DNA from: Vibrio sp. Hep-1b-8
Lineage (GTDB): Bacteria > Pseudomonadota > Gammaproteobacteria > Enterobacterales > Vibrionaceae
Length of the DNA: 64,000 bases
Assembly (NCBI RefSeq): GCF_006124995.1
Contig: NZ_QEWN01000132.1
Coordinates: 62,001-126,000 of the forward strand
Direction of reading: 5' to 3'
Shown piece after piece: positions 49,382-58,663 of the stretch. A model generated the notes under the pieces. The model searched no databases. It was not told the DNA's origin and saw only the letters and a list, made by a program, of their open reading frames with translations. A program made the translations under genes and the position numbers. How positions within the stretch are numbered: the stretch's first letter is position 1; each line of letters begins with the position of its first letter.

Positions 49382-50110
49382 TTATTCAGCTTCTACGAAA
49401 CCGTCTTTTTCAGCAGCTGCAGCTACGTCTTTGTTACGGCCTTCAGTTACTGAAGTTGCAACAGCGTTTAGGTATAGCTGTACCGCACGGATCGCATCGT
49501 CGTTACCTGGGATGATGTAGTCAACGCCGTCTGGGTTAGAGTTAGTATCTACTACAGCGTATACTGGAATACCTAGGTTGTTAGCTTCTTTAATCGCAAT
49601 GTGTTCGTGATCAGCGTCGATTACGAATAGAGCGTCTGGTAGGCCGCCCATATCTTTGATACCACCAAGAGATTTCTCTAGCTTCTCCATTTCACGAGTA
49701 CGCATTAGAGCTTCTTTCTTAGTTAGTTTGTCAAAAGTACCGTCTTGAGCTTGAGCTTCAAGATCTTTTAGACGTTTGATTGACTGACGAACAGTTTTGT
49801 AGTTTGTAAGCATACCGCCTAACCAGCGGTTGTTTACGTAGTACTGGTTGCTTGCGATTGCAGCTTCTTTAACAGCTTCAGATGCAGCGCGCTTAGTACC
49901 AACAAATAGAACTTTACCTTTCTTCTCGCCAACTTTAGCTAGTTCAGCTAGAGCTTCGTTGAACATTGGTACAGTTTTTTCTAGGTTGATGATATGAACC
50001 TTGTTACGAGCACCAAAGATGAATGGCTTCATTTTTGGGTTCCAGTAACGAGTCTGGTGACCGAAGTGAACACCAGCTTTTAGCATATCGCGCATTGATA
50101 CAGTTGCCAT
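49382..50110 (-). CDS. rpsB: 30S ribosomal protein S2
   Basis: 242-aa small-subunit protein. [31 protein letters not shown] and [14 protein letters not shown] are diagnostic, with [24 protein letters not shown] near the C-terminus. Start at 50110 ([10 protein letters not shown]) with AGAGGA upstream; the longer frame to 50143 lies inside the leader. First gene of the rpsB-tsf unit; S2 is known to repress its own leader in gammaproteobacteria. Confidence 0.97.
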   Translation of the reverse strand: MATVSMRDMLKAGVHFGHQTRYWNPKMKPFIFGARNKVHIINLEKTVPMFNEALAELAKVGEKKGKVLFVGTKRAASEAVKEAAIASNQYYVNNRWLGGMLTNYKTVRQSIKRLKDLEAQAQDGTFDKLTKKEALMRTREMEKLEKSLGGIKDMGGLPDALFVIDADHEHIAIKEANNLGIPVYAVVDTNSNPDGVDYIIPGNDDAIRAVQLYLNAVATSVTEGRNKDVAAAAEKDGFVEAE

Positions 50111-50289
50111 TTTAAAATCCTCTATGGGGTTAGGCCTCCACATCCCCCATAACTCCGACTAGGCTTCTGCCCAGCACCCCGGAATATGTGACGGAATGTG
50201 TGTGATTTAAAGATATAAGTTAGTTGGAAGTAATCAGTTTCGCCAGTTAACAAATTTAACCGAAGAGAACAGACCACATTCCGGCGCGC
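50111..50289 (-). promoter_or_regulatory. rpsB 5' leader with S2-type autoregulatory structure
   Basis: About 175-nt leader. The proximal part has TATGGGG / CCCCATA (50121-50127 and 50143-50149 on plus) enclosing a GAGGCCTAA loop, and a second upstream hairpin around 50153-50176 with GGGGTGCTGGGC and AAGCCTAG. Loop-loop complementarity between AGGCCTA and TAGGC-type stretches is consistent with the conserved S2-binding element. Confidence 0.6.
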
Positions 50290-50319
50290 TTTATACCATA
50301 TTTTCATGTCTTCTGGCTA
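50290..50319 (-). promoter_or_regulatory. rpsB promoter
   Basis: TATAAA (50290-50295) and TAGCCA (50314-50319), 18-bp spacer, followed by a GC-rich discriminator GCGCGCC as at stringently controlled promoters. Confidence 0.65.
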
Positions 50320-50381
50320 GTAAAAAAACATATTGCAGTGATTTCACTCTCGCCTTCTCTCGTATCAAAAGTGAAGAATAA

Positions 50382-50410
50382 TTCTCATTATGTAGTGTTC
50401 CTGTTAGAAT
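50382..50410 (+). promoter_or_regulatory. map promoter
   Basis: TTCTCA (50382-50387), 17-bp spacer, TAGAAT (50405-50410), about 48 bp before the map start. Divergent from the rpsB promoter; the rest of this 348-bp gap is leader sequence with no open frame. Confidence 0.5.
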
Positions 50411-50458
50411 GCGCCCAATCGCACCAACGAGCGCAACTGAATAAAGTAGAGAAAACCG

Positions 50459-51337
50459 ATGTCAATCAAGATTAAAACAGCTGAAGAAATCGAACGTATG
50501 CGACTAGCGGGCGCGTTGGCCGCTGAAATCCTAGAGATGATCGAACCTCACATCAAAGAAGGTGTGACAACAGATGAGCTAAACCAAATCTGTCACGATT
50601 ACGGGATTGAAAAAGGCGCATATTCTGCACCTCTTGATTACCATGGGTTCCCTAAATCAATCTGTACGTCAATCAACCACATTGTATGTCACGGTATTCC
50701 AGCTTCAGCAGACGAAGTAGGCAGCAATGGGCAACTGAAACCTGCTGTGCTCAAAAATGGCGACATCATTAACGTTGATATTACCGTTATCATCCCTAAC
50801 GATGCTGACGCTGATTTGTCTGTCCGCCCAGAGGGTTACCATGGTGATACATCGAAGATGTTCTTTGTCGGCGAAGTATCTCCTGCTGACAAACGTCTAT
50901 GTATGGTCACCCAAGAAGCGCTATACATTGGTATGCGTCAAGTGAAACCAGGCGCAACCGTTGGTGATATTGGTACGGCAATTGAGAAATACATCAAAAC
51001 TAACAACAAGAACAATCCACGCAATAAGTTCTCTATTGTTAAAGATTTCTGTGGTCACGGTATTGGTAACGAGTTCCACGAAGAGCCTCAAATCGTTCAC
51101 TACAAAAATAACGACCGCCGAGTACTAAAAGAAGGCATGTGTTTTACCATTGAACCAATGATTAACGAAGGTAAGTTTGGCGTGACTGTTGATGCCGAAG
51201 ATGATTGGACGGTTTACACTGGTGATGGTAAGAAGTCAGCCCAGTATGAACACACCATCTTGGTGACGAAAAACGGCTGTGAAGTGTTAACGCTGCGTAG
51301 CGATGACACCATCCCTCGCCTAATGAACAACGCTTAA
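50459..51337 (+). CDS. map: Methionine aminopeptidase, type I
   Basis: 292-aa enzyme removing N-terminal Met. Ligands are H78 (VCHGIP), D107 (INVDITV), D130 (YHGDTSK), His in CGHGIGNEFHEEP, Glu in FTIEPMI and Glu in QYEHTIL. About 28 residues longer than E. coli Map: 11 extra residues between H78 and D107, 12 between the two Asp ligands and 7 before the GHGIG motif. Such inserts occur in other vibrios as I recall. Divergent from rpsB, upstream of glnD. Confidence 0.95.
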   Translation: MSIKIKTAEEIERMRLAGALAAEILEMIEPHIKEGVTTDELNQICHDYGIEKGAYSAPLDYHGFPKSICTSINHIVCHGIPASADEVGSNGQLKPAVLKNGDIINVDITVIIPNDADADLSVRPEGYHGDTSKMFFVGEVSPADKRLCMVTQEALYIGMRQVKPGATVGDIGTAIEKYIKTNNKNNPRNKFSIVKDFCGHGIGNEFHEEPQIVHYKNNDRRVLKEGMCFTIEPMINEGKFGVTVDAEDDWTVYTGDGKKSAQYEHTILVTKNGCEVLTLRSDDTIPRLMNNA

Positions 51338-51352
51338 TCACAACGCTTTGAA

Positions 51353-51383
51353 AATATCCCCGCTCAGTCGGGGATATTTTTTT
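51353..51383 (+). terminator. Intrinsic terminator of map
   Basis: Stem AATATCCCCG / CGGGGATATT (51353-51362, 51369-51378), loop of six, then a T-run. Confidence 0.92.
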
Positions 51384-51439
51384 ATCTGCTCCATTTTGAT
51401 AGATTGGTACCTAATGGACCTTCTGCACGGATTTGCTGT

Positions 51440-54061
51440 ATGCCCTTTCAATCTCCACTGACGTTCGACAAAGACCAACTTTCAATTGCTGATCTCAAAA
51501 ATCAGTTAGAAAAATTCGCGCTCTATCAGAAGCAAGAATTTCTCAATCATCACCCTGTGACCGATTTGGTTCTAGGCCGAGCTGAATATATCGATCTGCT
51601 ACTCAACCGTTTGTGGATTCACTTTGGCTTTGGTGCTTTACCTAACATCAGTCTCGTGGCGGTCGGTGGCTATGGACGAGGTGAACTCCATCCATTGTCA
51701 GACATTGATATCTTGATTGTCTCAAGAAAGGCACTACCAGAATCACTGGCAGGGAAAGTCAGTGAGTTCATTACCCTGCTGTGGGATTTACGTTTAGAAG
51801 TCGGCCATGCGGTTCGCTCGGTTGAAGAGTGTGCGGAGATCGGCCGCGATGATTTGACCGTTGCCACCAACCTACAGGAAGCAAGACTTTTATGTGGTTG
51901 CGAAGATACCTTTCACCAGCTAAAAATGGTGATTCATTCAGAATCATTTTGGCCAAGTGAGATTTTCTACAAGGCCAAGGTTCAAGAGCAGCGCGACCGA
52001 CATGCTCGCTACCACGATACGACTTACAATCTAGAGCCGGATATTAAGTCTACGCCAGGTGGTTTACGTGATATACACACTCTGAGTTGGGTCGCACGTC
52101 GTCACTTTGGTGCAACGTCGCTACTCGAAATGAGTCGCTATGGATTTCTAACCGATGCCGAGTACCGAGAACTGGTCGAGTGTCAGGACTTTTTATGGCG
52201 AGTGCGTTTTGCCCTGCACATTGAACTAAAACGCTATGACAATCGGCTTACTTTTGCTCATCAAGCCCAAGTCGCCGAAAACCTTGGCTATAGTGGTGAA
52301 GGCAATCGTGGCGTTGAAATGATGATGAAAGAGTTCTATCGCACGCTGCGCCGTGTGGCCGAACTGAATAAAATGTTACTCAAGCTGTTTGATCAGGCGA
52401 TCCTCAACAATGGCATCGAAGCTGAGCCGCAAATATTGAGTGACGATTTCCAACGCCGCGGTCACTTGATCGAAGCTCGTAAGCCTGCGTTATTCCAAGC
52501 AAGGCCTGAGACAATTTTGGATATGTTTTTGCACATCGCCAACGACTCAACGATTGAAGGTGTGGCTCCGCCAACACTGCGTCAGCTTAGAACCGCGCGC
52601 AGAAGGCTAAATAAGTTCCTACATACCATCCCTGAAGCACGTGAAAAATTCATGGATCTCTGCCGCCACCCTAATGCACTGCATAAAGCGTTTAGCCTGA
52701 TGCACAAATTGGGCGTTCTAGCGGCCTACCTGCCTCAGTGGAGTCAGATTGTTGGCCAAATGCAGTTCGATCTGTTTCATGTCTATACGGTTGATGAGCA
52801 CAGTGTACGACTGCTCAAACATATCAACACGTTTAGCTATGCTAAAAACCACGATAAACACCCTATCTGCTGCGAAGTCTATCCGAGAATTCAGAAAAAA
52901 GAGCTATTGATCATCGCGGCCATTTTCCATGACATAGGCAAAGGTCGTGGGGGAGATCACTCAGTTATTGGTGAAGGTGAAGCGTACGATTTTTGTATCG
53001 AACACGGTTTATCTAAGCCTGAAGCAAAGCTAGTTTCTTGGTTAGTTAGAAACCATCTACTGATGTCAGTGACTGCTCAGCGCCGTGACATCTACGATCC
53101 TGAAGTCATTACAGAGTTCGCCAAGCAGGTACGAGATGAAGAGTACCTCGAATACTTAGTATGCCTAACGGTCGCAGATATCTGTGCGACTAACCCAGAG
53201 CTTTGGAACAGTTGGAAACGCACCCTACTCGCTGAGCTATTTTATTCGACTCAGCGAGCACTGCGTCGCGGCTTAGAGAATCCGGTCGATGTTCGAGAGC
53301 GAATTCGCCACAATCAACAGCTCGCCTCAGCGCTACTGCGTAAAGAGGGCTTCAGCGCACGTGAAATTGAAGTATTGTGGCAGCGCTTTAAGGCAGATTA
53401 TTTTTTACGCCATACACACAAACAGATCGCTTGGCACTGTATGCACTTACTTCGCCATGAAGACCATACCAAGCCACTGATCCTGATGTCTAAAAAAGCC
53501 ACTCGCGGTGGTACAGAAGTGTTTGTCTATAGTAAAGACCAGCATGCGCTTTTCGCCACTGTGGTCGCAGAACTTGACCGACGTAACTTCAACGTTCATG
53601 ACGCGCAAGTCATGACCAGCAAGGATGGTTACGTACTCGATACCTTTATGGTTCTAGATCAGCATGGTGAAGTGATTGACGAAAGCCGCCATAAAGCAGT
53701 GATTAAACATCTGGCACACGTACTTGAAGATGGAAGACCAACTAAAATCAAGACACGCCGGATTCCGCGTAACCTGCAACATTTTCAGGTGAAGACGACG
53801 GTCAATTTCCTACCGACAAAGAGCAAAAAGCGTACCTTACTCGAGTTTGTTGCTCTGGATACTCCTGGATTACTGGCAACGGTAGGAGCAACCTTTGCCG
53901 ATTTGGGGATTGATCTGCACGCTGCGAAGATCACAACCATTGGCGAACGTGCCGAAGACTTGTTCATCATTACTAGCCAAAATGGTGGCAAATTAACAGA
54001 GGAAGAACAGCAAGAATTGCGCGAAAACTTGATTAAAAACATCGCTGAACTGGCACCGTAA
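51440..54061 (+). CDS. glnD: Bifunctional PII uridylyltransferase / uridylyl-removing enzyme
   Basis: 873-aa glutamine sensor that uridylylates and de-uridylylates PII (GlnB, at 28489-28827). N-terminal nucleotidyltransferase motif GGYGRGELHPLSDIDIL (D88, D90), central HD domain with FHDIGKGRGGDHS (about 492-505), and two C-terminal ACT domains (about 685-760 and 795-870) that bind glutamine. Start at 51440 (MPFQSPLTFD); a TTG frame to 51404 adds 12 residues without support. The map-glnD order matches E. coli. Confidence 0.96.
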   Translation: MPFQSPLTFDKDQLSIADLKNQLEKFALYQKQEFLNHHPVTDLVLGRAEYIDLLLNRLWIHFGFGALPNISLVAVGGYGRGELHPLSDIDILIVSRKALPESLAGKVSEFITLLWDLRLEVGHAVRSVEECAEIGRDDLTVATNLQEARLLCGCEDTFHQLKMVIHSESFWPSEIFYKAKVQEQRDRHARYHDTTYNLEPDIKSTPGGLRDIHTLSWVARRHFGATSLLEMSRYGFLTDAEYRELVECQDFLWRVRFALHIELKRYDNRLTFAHQAQVAENLGYSGEGNRGVEMMMKEFYRTLRRVAELNKMLLKLFDQAILNNGIEAEPQILSDDFQRRGHLIEARKPALFQARPETILDMFLHIANDSTIEGVAPPTLRQLRTARRRLNKFLHTIPEAREKFMDLCRHPNALHKAFSLMHKLGVLAAYLPQWSQIVGQMQFDLFHVYTVDEHSVRLLKHINTFSYAKNHDKHPICCEVYPRIQKKELLIIAAIFHDIGKGRGGDHSVIGEGEAYDFCIEHGLSKPEAKLVSWLVRNHLLMSVTAQRRDIYDPEVITEFAKQVRDEEYLEYLVCLTVADICATNPELWNSWKRTLLAELFYSTQRALRRGLENPVDVRERIRHNQQLASALLRKEGFSAREIEVLWQRFKADYFLRHTHKQIAWHCMHLLRHEDHTKPLILMSKKATRGGTEVFVYSKDQHALFATVVAELDRRNFNVHDAQVMTSKDGYVLDTFMVLDQHGEVIDESRHKAVIKHLAHVLEDGRPTKIKTRRIPRNLQHFQVKTTVNFLPTKSKKRTLLEFVALDTPGLLATVGATFADLGIDLHAAKITTIGERAEDLFIITSQNGGKLTEEEQQELRENLIKNIAELAP

Positions 54062-54148
54062 GCGATCTCGACCACAAGTTATTAACTTGGTTAAAAAAGC
54101 GCTGTCTACCACGAATATTGACTGCTACATTAATAGTGAATTGTTTAA

Positions 54149-54171
54149 TCCCTACTCGCTTTGAGTAGGGA
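54149..54171 (+). terminator. Hairpin after glnD
   Basis: Stem TCCCTACTC / GAGTAGGGA with loop GCTTT. No T-run follows, so termination is uncertain. Confidence 0.4.
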
Positions 54172-54200
54172 TAGTCACTGCAACACAATAGAGGTAGCCT

Positions 54201-54584
54201 ATGTATCCACACCTCACTGGTTTAGGTATTCACGATCCTAAACAAATTGAGCGCTATTCCCTTCGTCAAGAAGCGCACAAGGATGTGTTAAAAATCTATT
54301 TTCACAAACAAAAAGGTGAGTTGTTTGCGAAAAGCGTCAAGTTCAAATACCCACGACAAGTCAAAAACGTTTTGGTTGATAGCGGAAGCCATCAATACAA
54401 AGAAGTGACTGAAATAAACCGCAACTTGACTCTAGTTATTGATGAGCTGAATAAGTTGACCAAGCCGGTTAGCAGCAATGAAGTCGACGTAAAACAGAAG
54501 ATTCTTACCGACTTACGCCACTTAGAGAAAGTGGTCTCAAGTAAGATTGCAGAGATCGAAGCGGATTTAGAGAAGCTGAAATAG
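54201..54584 (+). CDS. UPF0325 (DUF3461) family protein, YaeH-like
   Basis: 127-aa conserved gammaproteobacterial protein of unknown function. It aligns by eye with E. coli YaeH through [31 protein letters not shown] and the C-terminal [19 protein letters not shown], which ends as a predicted coiled coil (about 95-127). No signal peptide, no membrane segment, no catalytic motif. Downstream of glnD as in E. coli. AGAGG precedes the ATG. Confidence 0.88.
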   Translation: MYPHLTGLGIHDPKQIERYSLRQEAHKDVLKIYFHKQKGELFAKSVKFKYPRQVKNVLVDSGSHQYKEVTEINRNLTLVIDELNKLTKPVSSNEVDVKQKILTDLRHLEKVVSSKIAEIEADLEKLK

Positions 54585-54600
54585 AAGCGAGAAATTTTTG

Positions 54601-54634
54601 AAGGGTTGACAGACAGTGTCAACCCTTTTCTTTT
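54601..54634 (+). terminator. Intrinsic terminator of the UPF0325 gene
   Basis: 11-bp perfect stem AAGGGTTGACA / TGTCAACCCTT (54601-54611, 54617-54627), loop GACAG, then TTTTCTTTT-type tract. Confidence 0.93.
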
Positions 54635-54705
54635 AAATTCAGGTAATTAAGCTTAAATATCAGCAAGCGCTGCCTGAAAATTTCGATTCACTCATCACAA
54701 ACTCC

Positions 54706-54800
54706 TCTCGAAGGACGAAGTCCGCTCTAAATTCTCGTAGGACGAAGTCCGTTCTCGAAGCGCAGCGTTCTAATTTCTCGTAGGGCGAAGCCCGGTCTCG
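54706..54800. repeat. Tandem TCTCG-flanked hairpin repeats, four units
   Basis: Units begin with TCTCG at 54706, 54733, 54753 and 54776. The hairpin is GGAC-GAA-GTCC in units 1 and 2, a variant with AAGCGCAGCGTT in unit 3, and GGGC-GAA-GCCC in unit 4, a compensatory change. The array ends exactly five bases before the pgpA stop codon in a convergent gap. Confidence 0.75.
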
Positions 54801-54805
54801 AATCT

Positions 54806-55312
54806 TTAAACAAGCCAACCCGCATATTTGCCAACCAGATAAAGTGCCACACCCGCCATCACACCAGCGACAATATCATCCAGCATAATACCTAACCCGC
54901 CATGTACTCGCTTATCCAACCAGCCAATAGGCCATGGTTTTACCATGTCGAAGAATCGGAACAGAACAAAACCTGTCAGCAGCCATTTCCAGTCAAATGC
55001 AGATAAATTAAATAGCGGCACCACCAGCATGGTAATCCAAAAACCAGCAAACTCATCCCAAACAATAGAGCCGTGATCGTGGACCCCCATATCATCTGAC
55101 GTTACCTGACAAATCTTAATACCAACGATGCAAGAGATAACGACAGCGATGATATAGAGCGGTAACGGCAATTGCACTAACAGCAGATAAAACGGGATTG
55201 CTGCCAGTGTTCCCATGGTTCCGGGTACAAGTGGCGACAAACCACTACCGAACCCCGTTGCCAGTAAGTGCCATGGATTTTTTAAAGAGATGAGAGAAAG
55301 AGGATTTGTCAT
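54806..55312 (-). CDS. pgpA: Phosphatidylglycerophosphatase A
   Basis: 168-aa inner-membrane phosphatase converting phosphatidylglycerol phosphate to phosphatidylglycerol. GSGLSPLVPGTMGTLAAIPFYLLL near the N-terminus, VWDEFAGFWITML (about 84-96), FRFFDMVKPWPIGWLDKRVHGG and DDIVAGVMAG are the conserved blocks, with about four membrane segments. 13 bp after thiL; the thiL-pgpA pair is conserved. Confidence 0.95.
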   Translation of the reverse strand: MTNPLSLISLKNPWHLLATGFGSGLSPLVPGTMGTLAAIPFYLLLVQLPLPLYIIAVVISCIVGIKICQVTSDDMGVHDHGSIVWDEFAGFWITMLVVPLFNLSAFDWKWLLTGFVLFRFFDMVKPWPIGWLDKRVHGGLGIMLDDIVAGVMAGVALYLVGKYAGWLV

Positions 55313-55325
55313 AACTGGTTATATC

Positions 55326-56291
55326 TTACTTAAAGTGATCGTAGCCGCTTAGGTGCCAGTCGATTGGTTGCCCATTACTGTGCAGTTCAAAGGTTCCCTG
55401 AGGACGAATCTGGCCGATACATGTTACCTTAGCGCCACAATGTGCGAGTGCACTTTCAATCGATCCCTTGTTCTGCTCAGGGACGGTAAAGCACAGTTCA
55501 TACTCTTCACCACTTGATAACGCATATTGCAGAGCAAGCTCTGCACTGCCTACAAACTGAGTAAGTTCATTAGAAACAGGAAGTTGTGCTACGTCAAGGC
55601 TTACCCCAACGTGTGAGCGATTCAATATATGCTTGATATCAGAAATCAGTCCGTCAGAAATATCGATAGCGGAACTAGCCAAATTGAGTAGTGCTTGCCC
55701 CACCAGCACTCTTGGTGTTGCTAGGTAATGACGCTGCTCCAGTTGCTCGGCAAAAGGCTTACGACGCAAACTGTTATCAAGCATCACATCTAAGCCTGCT
55801 TTGCTGTCACCGAGCACCCCGGTAACGTAGACCCAATCTCCAACCTGAGCACCATCTCGACGTAATGCTTTATCTGCATCCACTAAACCCTGCACGGTTA
55901 AAGTGATACTTAAAGGCCCTTTAGTGGTATCACCACCAATTAACTGGATTCCGTAGTAATCCGCCAACTCAAAGAAAGCATCACAGAAGGGCGCCAGCCA
56001 TAACTCATCTGGGCTCGGCATAGTTAACGCAAGTGATACCCAACTCGGGGTCGCCCCCATTGCTGCAAGATCACTAATATTGGACGCTAATGCCTTGTGC
56101 GCAACCCAGCTAGGGTTTGCATCAGCCAGGAAGTGTGTCCCTGCAACTAAAGTATCGGTACTGATCGCCACAGAAAGGTTCTCTGGTACTTTTACCAATG
56201 CACAATCGTCACCTGCGGCAAGCACAACGTCTTTCCGTTGCTTCTGACGATTAACAAAATATTTTTCAATCAGATTAAATTCACCAGACAT
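55326..56291 (-). CDS. thiL: Thiamine-monophosphate kinase
   Basis: 321-aa AIR-synthase-fold kinase making thiamine pyrophosphate. GDDCALVKVP near residue 27, STDTLVAGTHFLADANPSWVAHKALASNISDLAAMGA, GGDTTKGPLSITLT and AIDISDGLISDI are the conserved blocks. Lies after nusB, across a terminator, and 13 bp before pgpA. Confidence 0.96.
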   Translation of the reverse strand: MSGEFNLIEKYFVNRQKQRKDVVLAAGDDCALVKVPENLSVAISTDTLVAGTHFLADANPSWVAHKALASNISDLAAMGATPSWVSLALTMPSPDELWLAPFCDAFFELADYYGIQLIGGDTTKGPLSITLTVQGLVDADKALRRDGAQVGDWVYVTGVLGDSKAGLDVMLDNSLRRKPFAEQLEQRHYLATPRVLVGQALLNLASSAIDISDGLISDIKHILNRSHVGVSLDVAQLPVSNELTQFVGSAELALQYALSSGEEYELCFTVPEQNKGSIESALAHCGAKVTCIGQIRPQGTFELHSNGQPIDWHLSGYDHFK

Positions 56292-56325
56292 ACTATGACC
56301 GTTAAATTATTGAATGTTTGGACAT

Positions 56326-56352
56326 AAAAAAGGTCAGCATTTGCTGACCTTT
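56326..56352 (-). terminator. Intrinsic terminator downstream of nusB
   Basis: Minus-strand 11-bp stem AAAGGTCAGCA / TGCTGACCTTT (56342-56352, 56329-56339) with a T-run. Sits between nusB and thiL, so thiL-pgpA needs readthrough or its own promoter. Confidence 0.9.
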
Positions 56353-56368
56353 AGATAATCAAAACCGA

Positions 56369-56836
56369 TTATTTCTTACGTACATGAGGTGCCGCTTTAT
56401 CTAGCACACCATTAACGAATTTGTGGCTATCTTCTGCCGCGAACACTTTTGCAAGTTCAATCGCTTCGTTAATGACCACTTTGTAAGGCACGTCTTCACG
56501 ACGTGTCATTTCATACATTGCTAAACGAAGAAGCGCTAGCTCCATCATATCCAAATCTTGCATTGGACGAGCAGTGTATGGACGAATCTTACTATCTAGC
56601 TCTGTGTGACTTAGCACAACACCTGTTAGTAGGTCACGGAAGTATGCGACATCTGTATCCGGAGTAGATAGTGCAGGTTCTGATGCATGATGTTCTTCTT
56701 CATCATACTTGCCACCTGACAAAAACTGCTCCTCAATCGTAGCAACATTTTCTTTAGTAATTTGCCAAGAGTAGATCGCTTGTAGAGCGAATCGACGTGC
56801 ATTACGACGTGCGGCTGGTTTCACACTGGCCCCCAT
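56369..56836 (-). CDS. nusB: Transcription antitermination factor NusB
   Basis: 155-aa helical protein that with S10 (NusE) binds boxA RNA in rRNA antitermination. [16 protein letters not shown] near residue 9 (boxA-binding face) and the conserved LRLAMYEM and [25 protein letters not shown] are intact. A short acidic insert around residue 45 ([10 protein letters not shown]) is present. It overlaps the ribH stop by one base (TAATG), implying coupled translation. Confidence 0.96.
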   Translation of the reverse strand: MGASVKPAARRNARRFALQAIYSWQITKENVATIEEQFLSGGKYDEEEHHASEPALSTPDTDVAYFRDLLTGVVLSHTELDSKIRPYTARPMQDLDMMELALLRLAMYEMTRREDVPYKVVINEAIELAKVFAAEDSHKFVNGVLDKAAPHVRKK

Positions 56837-57306
56837 TAGGAATCGATTTCTGAAAGAACGTTAATCATCTCAAGTGCGCTTAGTGCAGCCTCTGCACCTT
56901 TATTACCAGCCTTGGTTCCTGCGCGCTCAATTGCTTGGTCAATTGTATCAACAGTCAATACACCAAATGCGACTGGAAGACTGTATTCCAGAGACACCTG
57001 CGCAAGCCCCTTGTTACATTCACTACAAACATAGTCAAAGTGTGGTGTACCACCGCGAATTACTGTACCTAGTGATACAATCGCATCGTACTTACCGGTT
57101 TTAGCTACGCGCTGAGCAACAAGTGGAAGCTCTACTGCACCAGGACAGCGAACGATAGTGATATTATCTTCGCTTACTTGACCGTGACGCTTTAAAGTAT
57201 CGATTGCACCAGACAATAGACTTTCGTTAATAAAACTGTTGAAACGAGAAATAACGATAGCAATTTTTGCGTTTGGCGCTGGGAAGCCACCCTCGATCAC
57301 TTTCAT
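56836..57306 (-). CDS. ribH: 6,7-dimethyl-8-ribityllumazine synthase
   Basis: 156-aa lumazine synthase, penultimate riboflavin step. [23 protein letters not shown], the phosphate/active-site [15 protein letters not shown] with the catalytic His, and [27 protein letters not shown] are intact. Start at 57306 with AAGGAAGG upstream; the longer frame to 57357 is not supported. Followed directly by nusB, 188 bp after ribBA. Confidence 0.95.
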   Translation of the reverse strand: MKVIEGGFPAPNAKIAIVISRFNSFINESLLSGAIDTLKRHGQVSEDNITIVRCPGAVELPLVAQRVAKTGKYDAIVSLGTVIRGGTPHFDYVCSECNKGLAQVSLEYSLPVAFGVLTVDTIDQAIERAGTKAGNKGAEAALSALEMINVLSEIDS

Positions 57307-57494
57307 AAGCCTTCCTTTAACTATGTTCATCAAGTGAGAATCGCCGGATTCTAGCACAAATCTGTGAGCAATATCTAATAGAAATTTAACAGAACTCGTA
57401 CCCAGCAGCTAAAGCATTTGGCTAGTACAAGTTTTAGGCCTTGCACTAACTACAAGGCCTGATTGAGCAGGTAGAACAAGGTCAGTGACCAAGA

Positions 57495-58604
57495 TTACTC
57501 ACATACATATTCAACGACGTTCAAGCCAAAACCGCCAAGCGCATGGTACTTTTTGTTGGTTGATGACAATAGACGCATATCATGTACGCCAAGATCCGCA
57601 AGAATCTGCGATCCCACCCCCACGCGGCGAGAGGTACCTTGTTTTTTCGCTAATGTTGGTGCTTGACCTTTGTCCTGTGCTTCGAACATTTTAACGCGAT
57701 GGATCAACAGTTCCGTTGACTCCTCGTTACCAAGAATAACCAAAACACCGCCCTGTTCACCGATACGTTTCATGGCCGCATCAAGCGTCCAACTGCGCTC
57801 AGCATTTCTATCGCTATGCAGTAAGTCAGTAAAAGTATCTTGCAAATGAACACGGACTAACGGTGCACCTGCGGTTAACTCACCTTTGCAAAGTGCATAG
57901 TGGATTTGGTTGTCTATGGTGTCACGGTAAGTCACTAAGTTAAATTCACCAAACTCGGTAGGCAATTGACATTCAGCGACACGCTCAATGGTCGTTTCCG
58001 TGTTATTGCGGTATTCAATCAGATCCGCAATCGTACCCAGTTTAAGGCCATGCTTTTCAGCAAAAACCTCCAAGTCAGGACGGCGTGCCATAGTGCCATC
58101 GTCATTGAGAATCTCGACAATCACACCCGCTGGCTCTAGCCCAGCAAGACGAGCTAAATCACAACCTGCTTCTGTATGCCCGGCACGTGTTAAAACTCCG
58201 CCTTCTTGCGCCGCTAAAGGAAAGATGTGGCCTGGCTGAACAAGATCTGCGGCTTTGGCATCTTTCGCAACTGCCGCCTGAACTGTACGCGCGCGGTCTG
58301 CGGCAGAAATACCCGTCGTTACGCCTTCCGCAGCTTCGATTGAAACCGTAAAGTTGGTGGTGTATTGAGCATTGTTGTCTTGAACCATAGGAGGCAAACC
58401 AAGACGCTCACAACGCGCTTTAGTCATGGTTAAGCAGATCAAGCCACGACCGTGAGTCGCCATGAAGTTAATCGCTTCTGGAGTCACATGCTCAGCAGCC
58501 ATGATTAAATCGCCTTCATTCTCACGATCTTCGTCATCCATCAGGATAACCATTTTACCTAAACGAATATCATCAATAATTTCTTGTGGCGTACTAATTG
58601 GCAT
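57495..58604 (-). CDS. ribBA: DHBP synthase fused to a degenerate GTP cyclohydrolase II-like domain (RibBA-type)
   Basis: 369-aa two-domain protein. The N-terminal 3,4-dihydroxy-2-butanone-4-phosphate synthase domain (about 1-200) is complete: [10 protein letters not shown] at 23-32, [18 protein letters not shown]. The C-terminal domain (about 205-369) has the GTP cyclohydrolase II fold signature only loosely. Where active enzymes have three zinc cysteines (HSEC...RCDC), this one reads [20 protein letters not shown] with none, so cyclohydrolase activity is unlikely. A separate ribA is expected elsewhere in the genome. Confidence 0.93.
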   Translation of the reverse strand: MPISTPQEIIDDIRLGKMVILMDDEDRENEGDLIMAAEHVTPEAINFMATHGRGLICLTMTKARCERLGLPPMVQDNNAQYTTNFTVSIEAAEGVTTGISAADRARTVQAAVAKDAKAADLVQPGHIFPLAAQEGGVLTRAGHTEAGCDLARLAGLEPAGVIVEILNDDGTMARRPDLEVFAEKHGLKLGTIADLIEYRNNTETTIERVAECQLPTEFGEFNLVTYRDTIDNQIHYALCKGELTAGAPLVRVHLQDTFTDLLHSDRNAERSWTLDAAMKRIGEQGGVLVILGNEESTELLIHRVKMFEAQDKGQAPTLAKKQGTSRRVGVGSQILADLGVHDMRLLSSTNKKYHALGGFGLNVVEYVCE

Positions 58605-58663
58605 CTTTATATTCCTATCTTGGCTTCTAGCGGCTAATTAAATCGGTCAGACCATTGCCTAAC

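Noticed and set aside
57436-57460. Inverted repeat AGGCCTTG / CAAGGCCT between ribBA and ribH
   Set aside because: No U-tract on minus and no other support for a terminator; noted only.
58605-58663. FMN riboswitch before ribBA
   Set aside because: The 59-bp gap is too short and shows no RFN-type conserved blocks.
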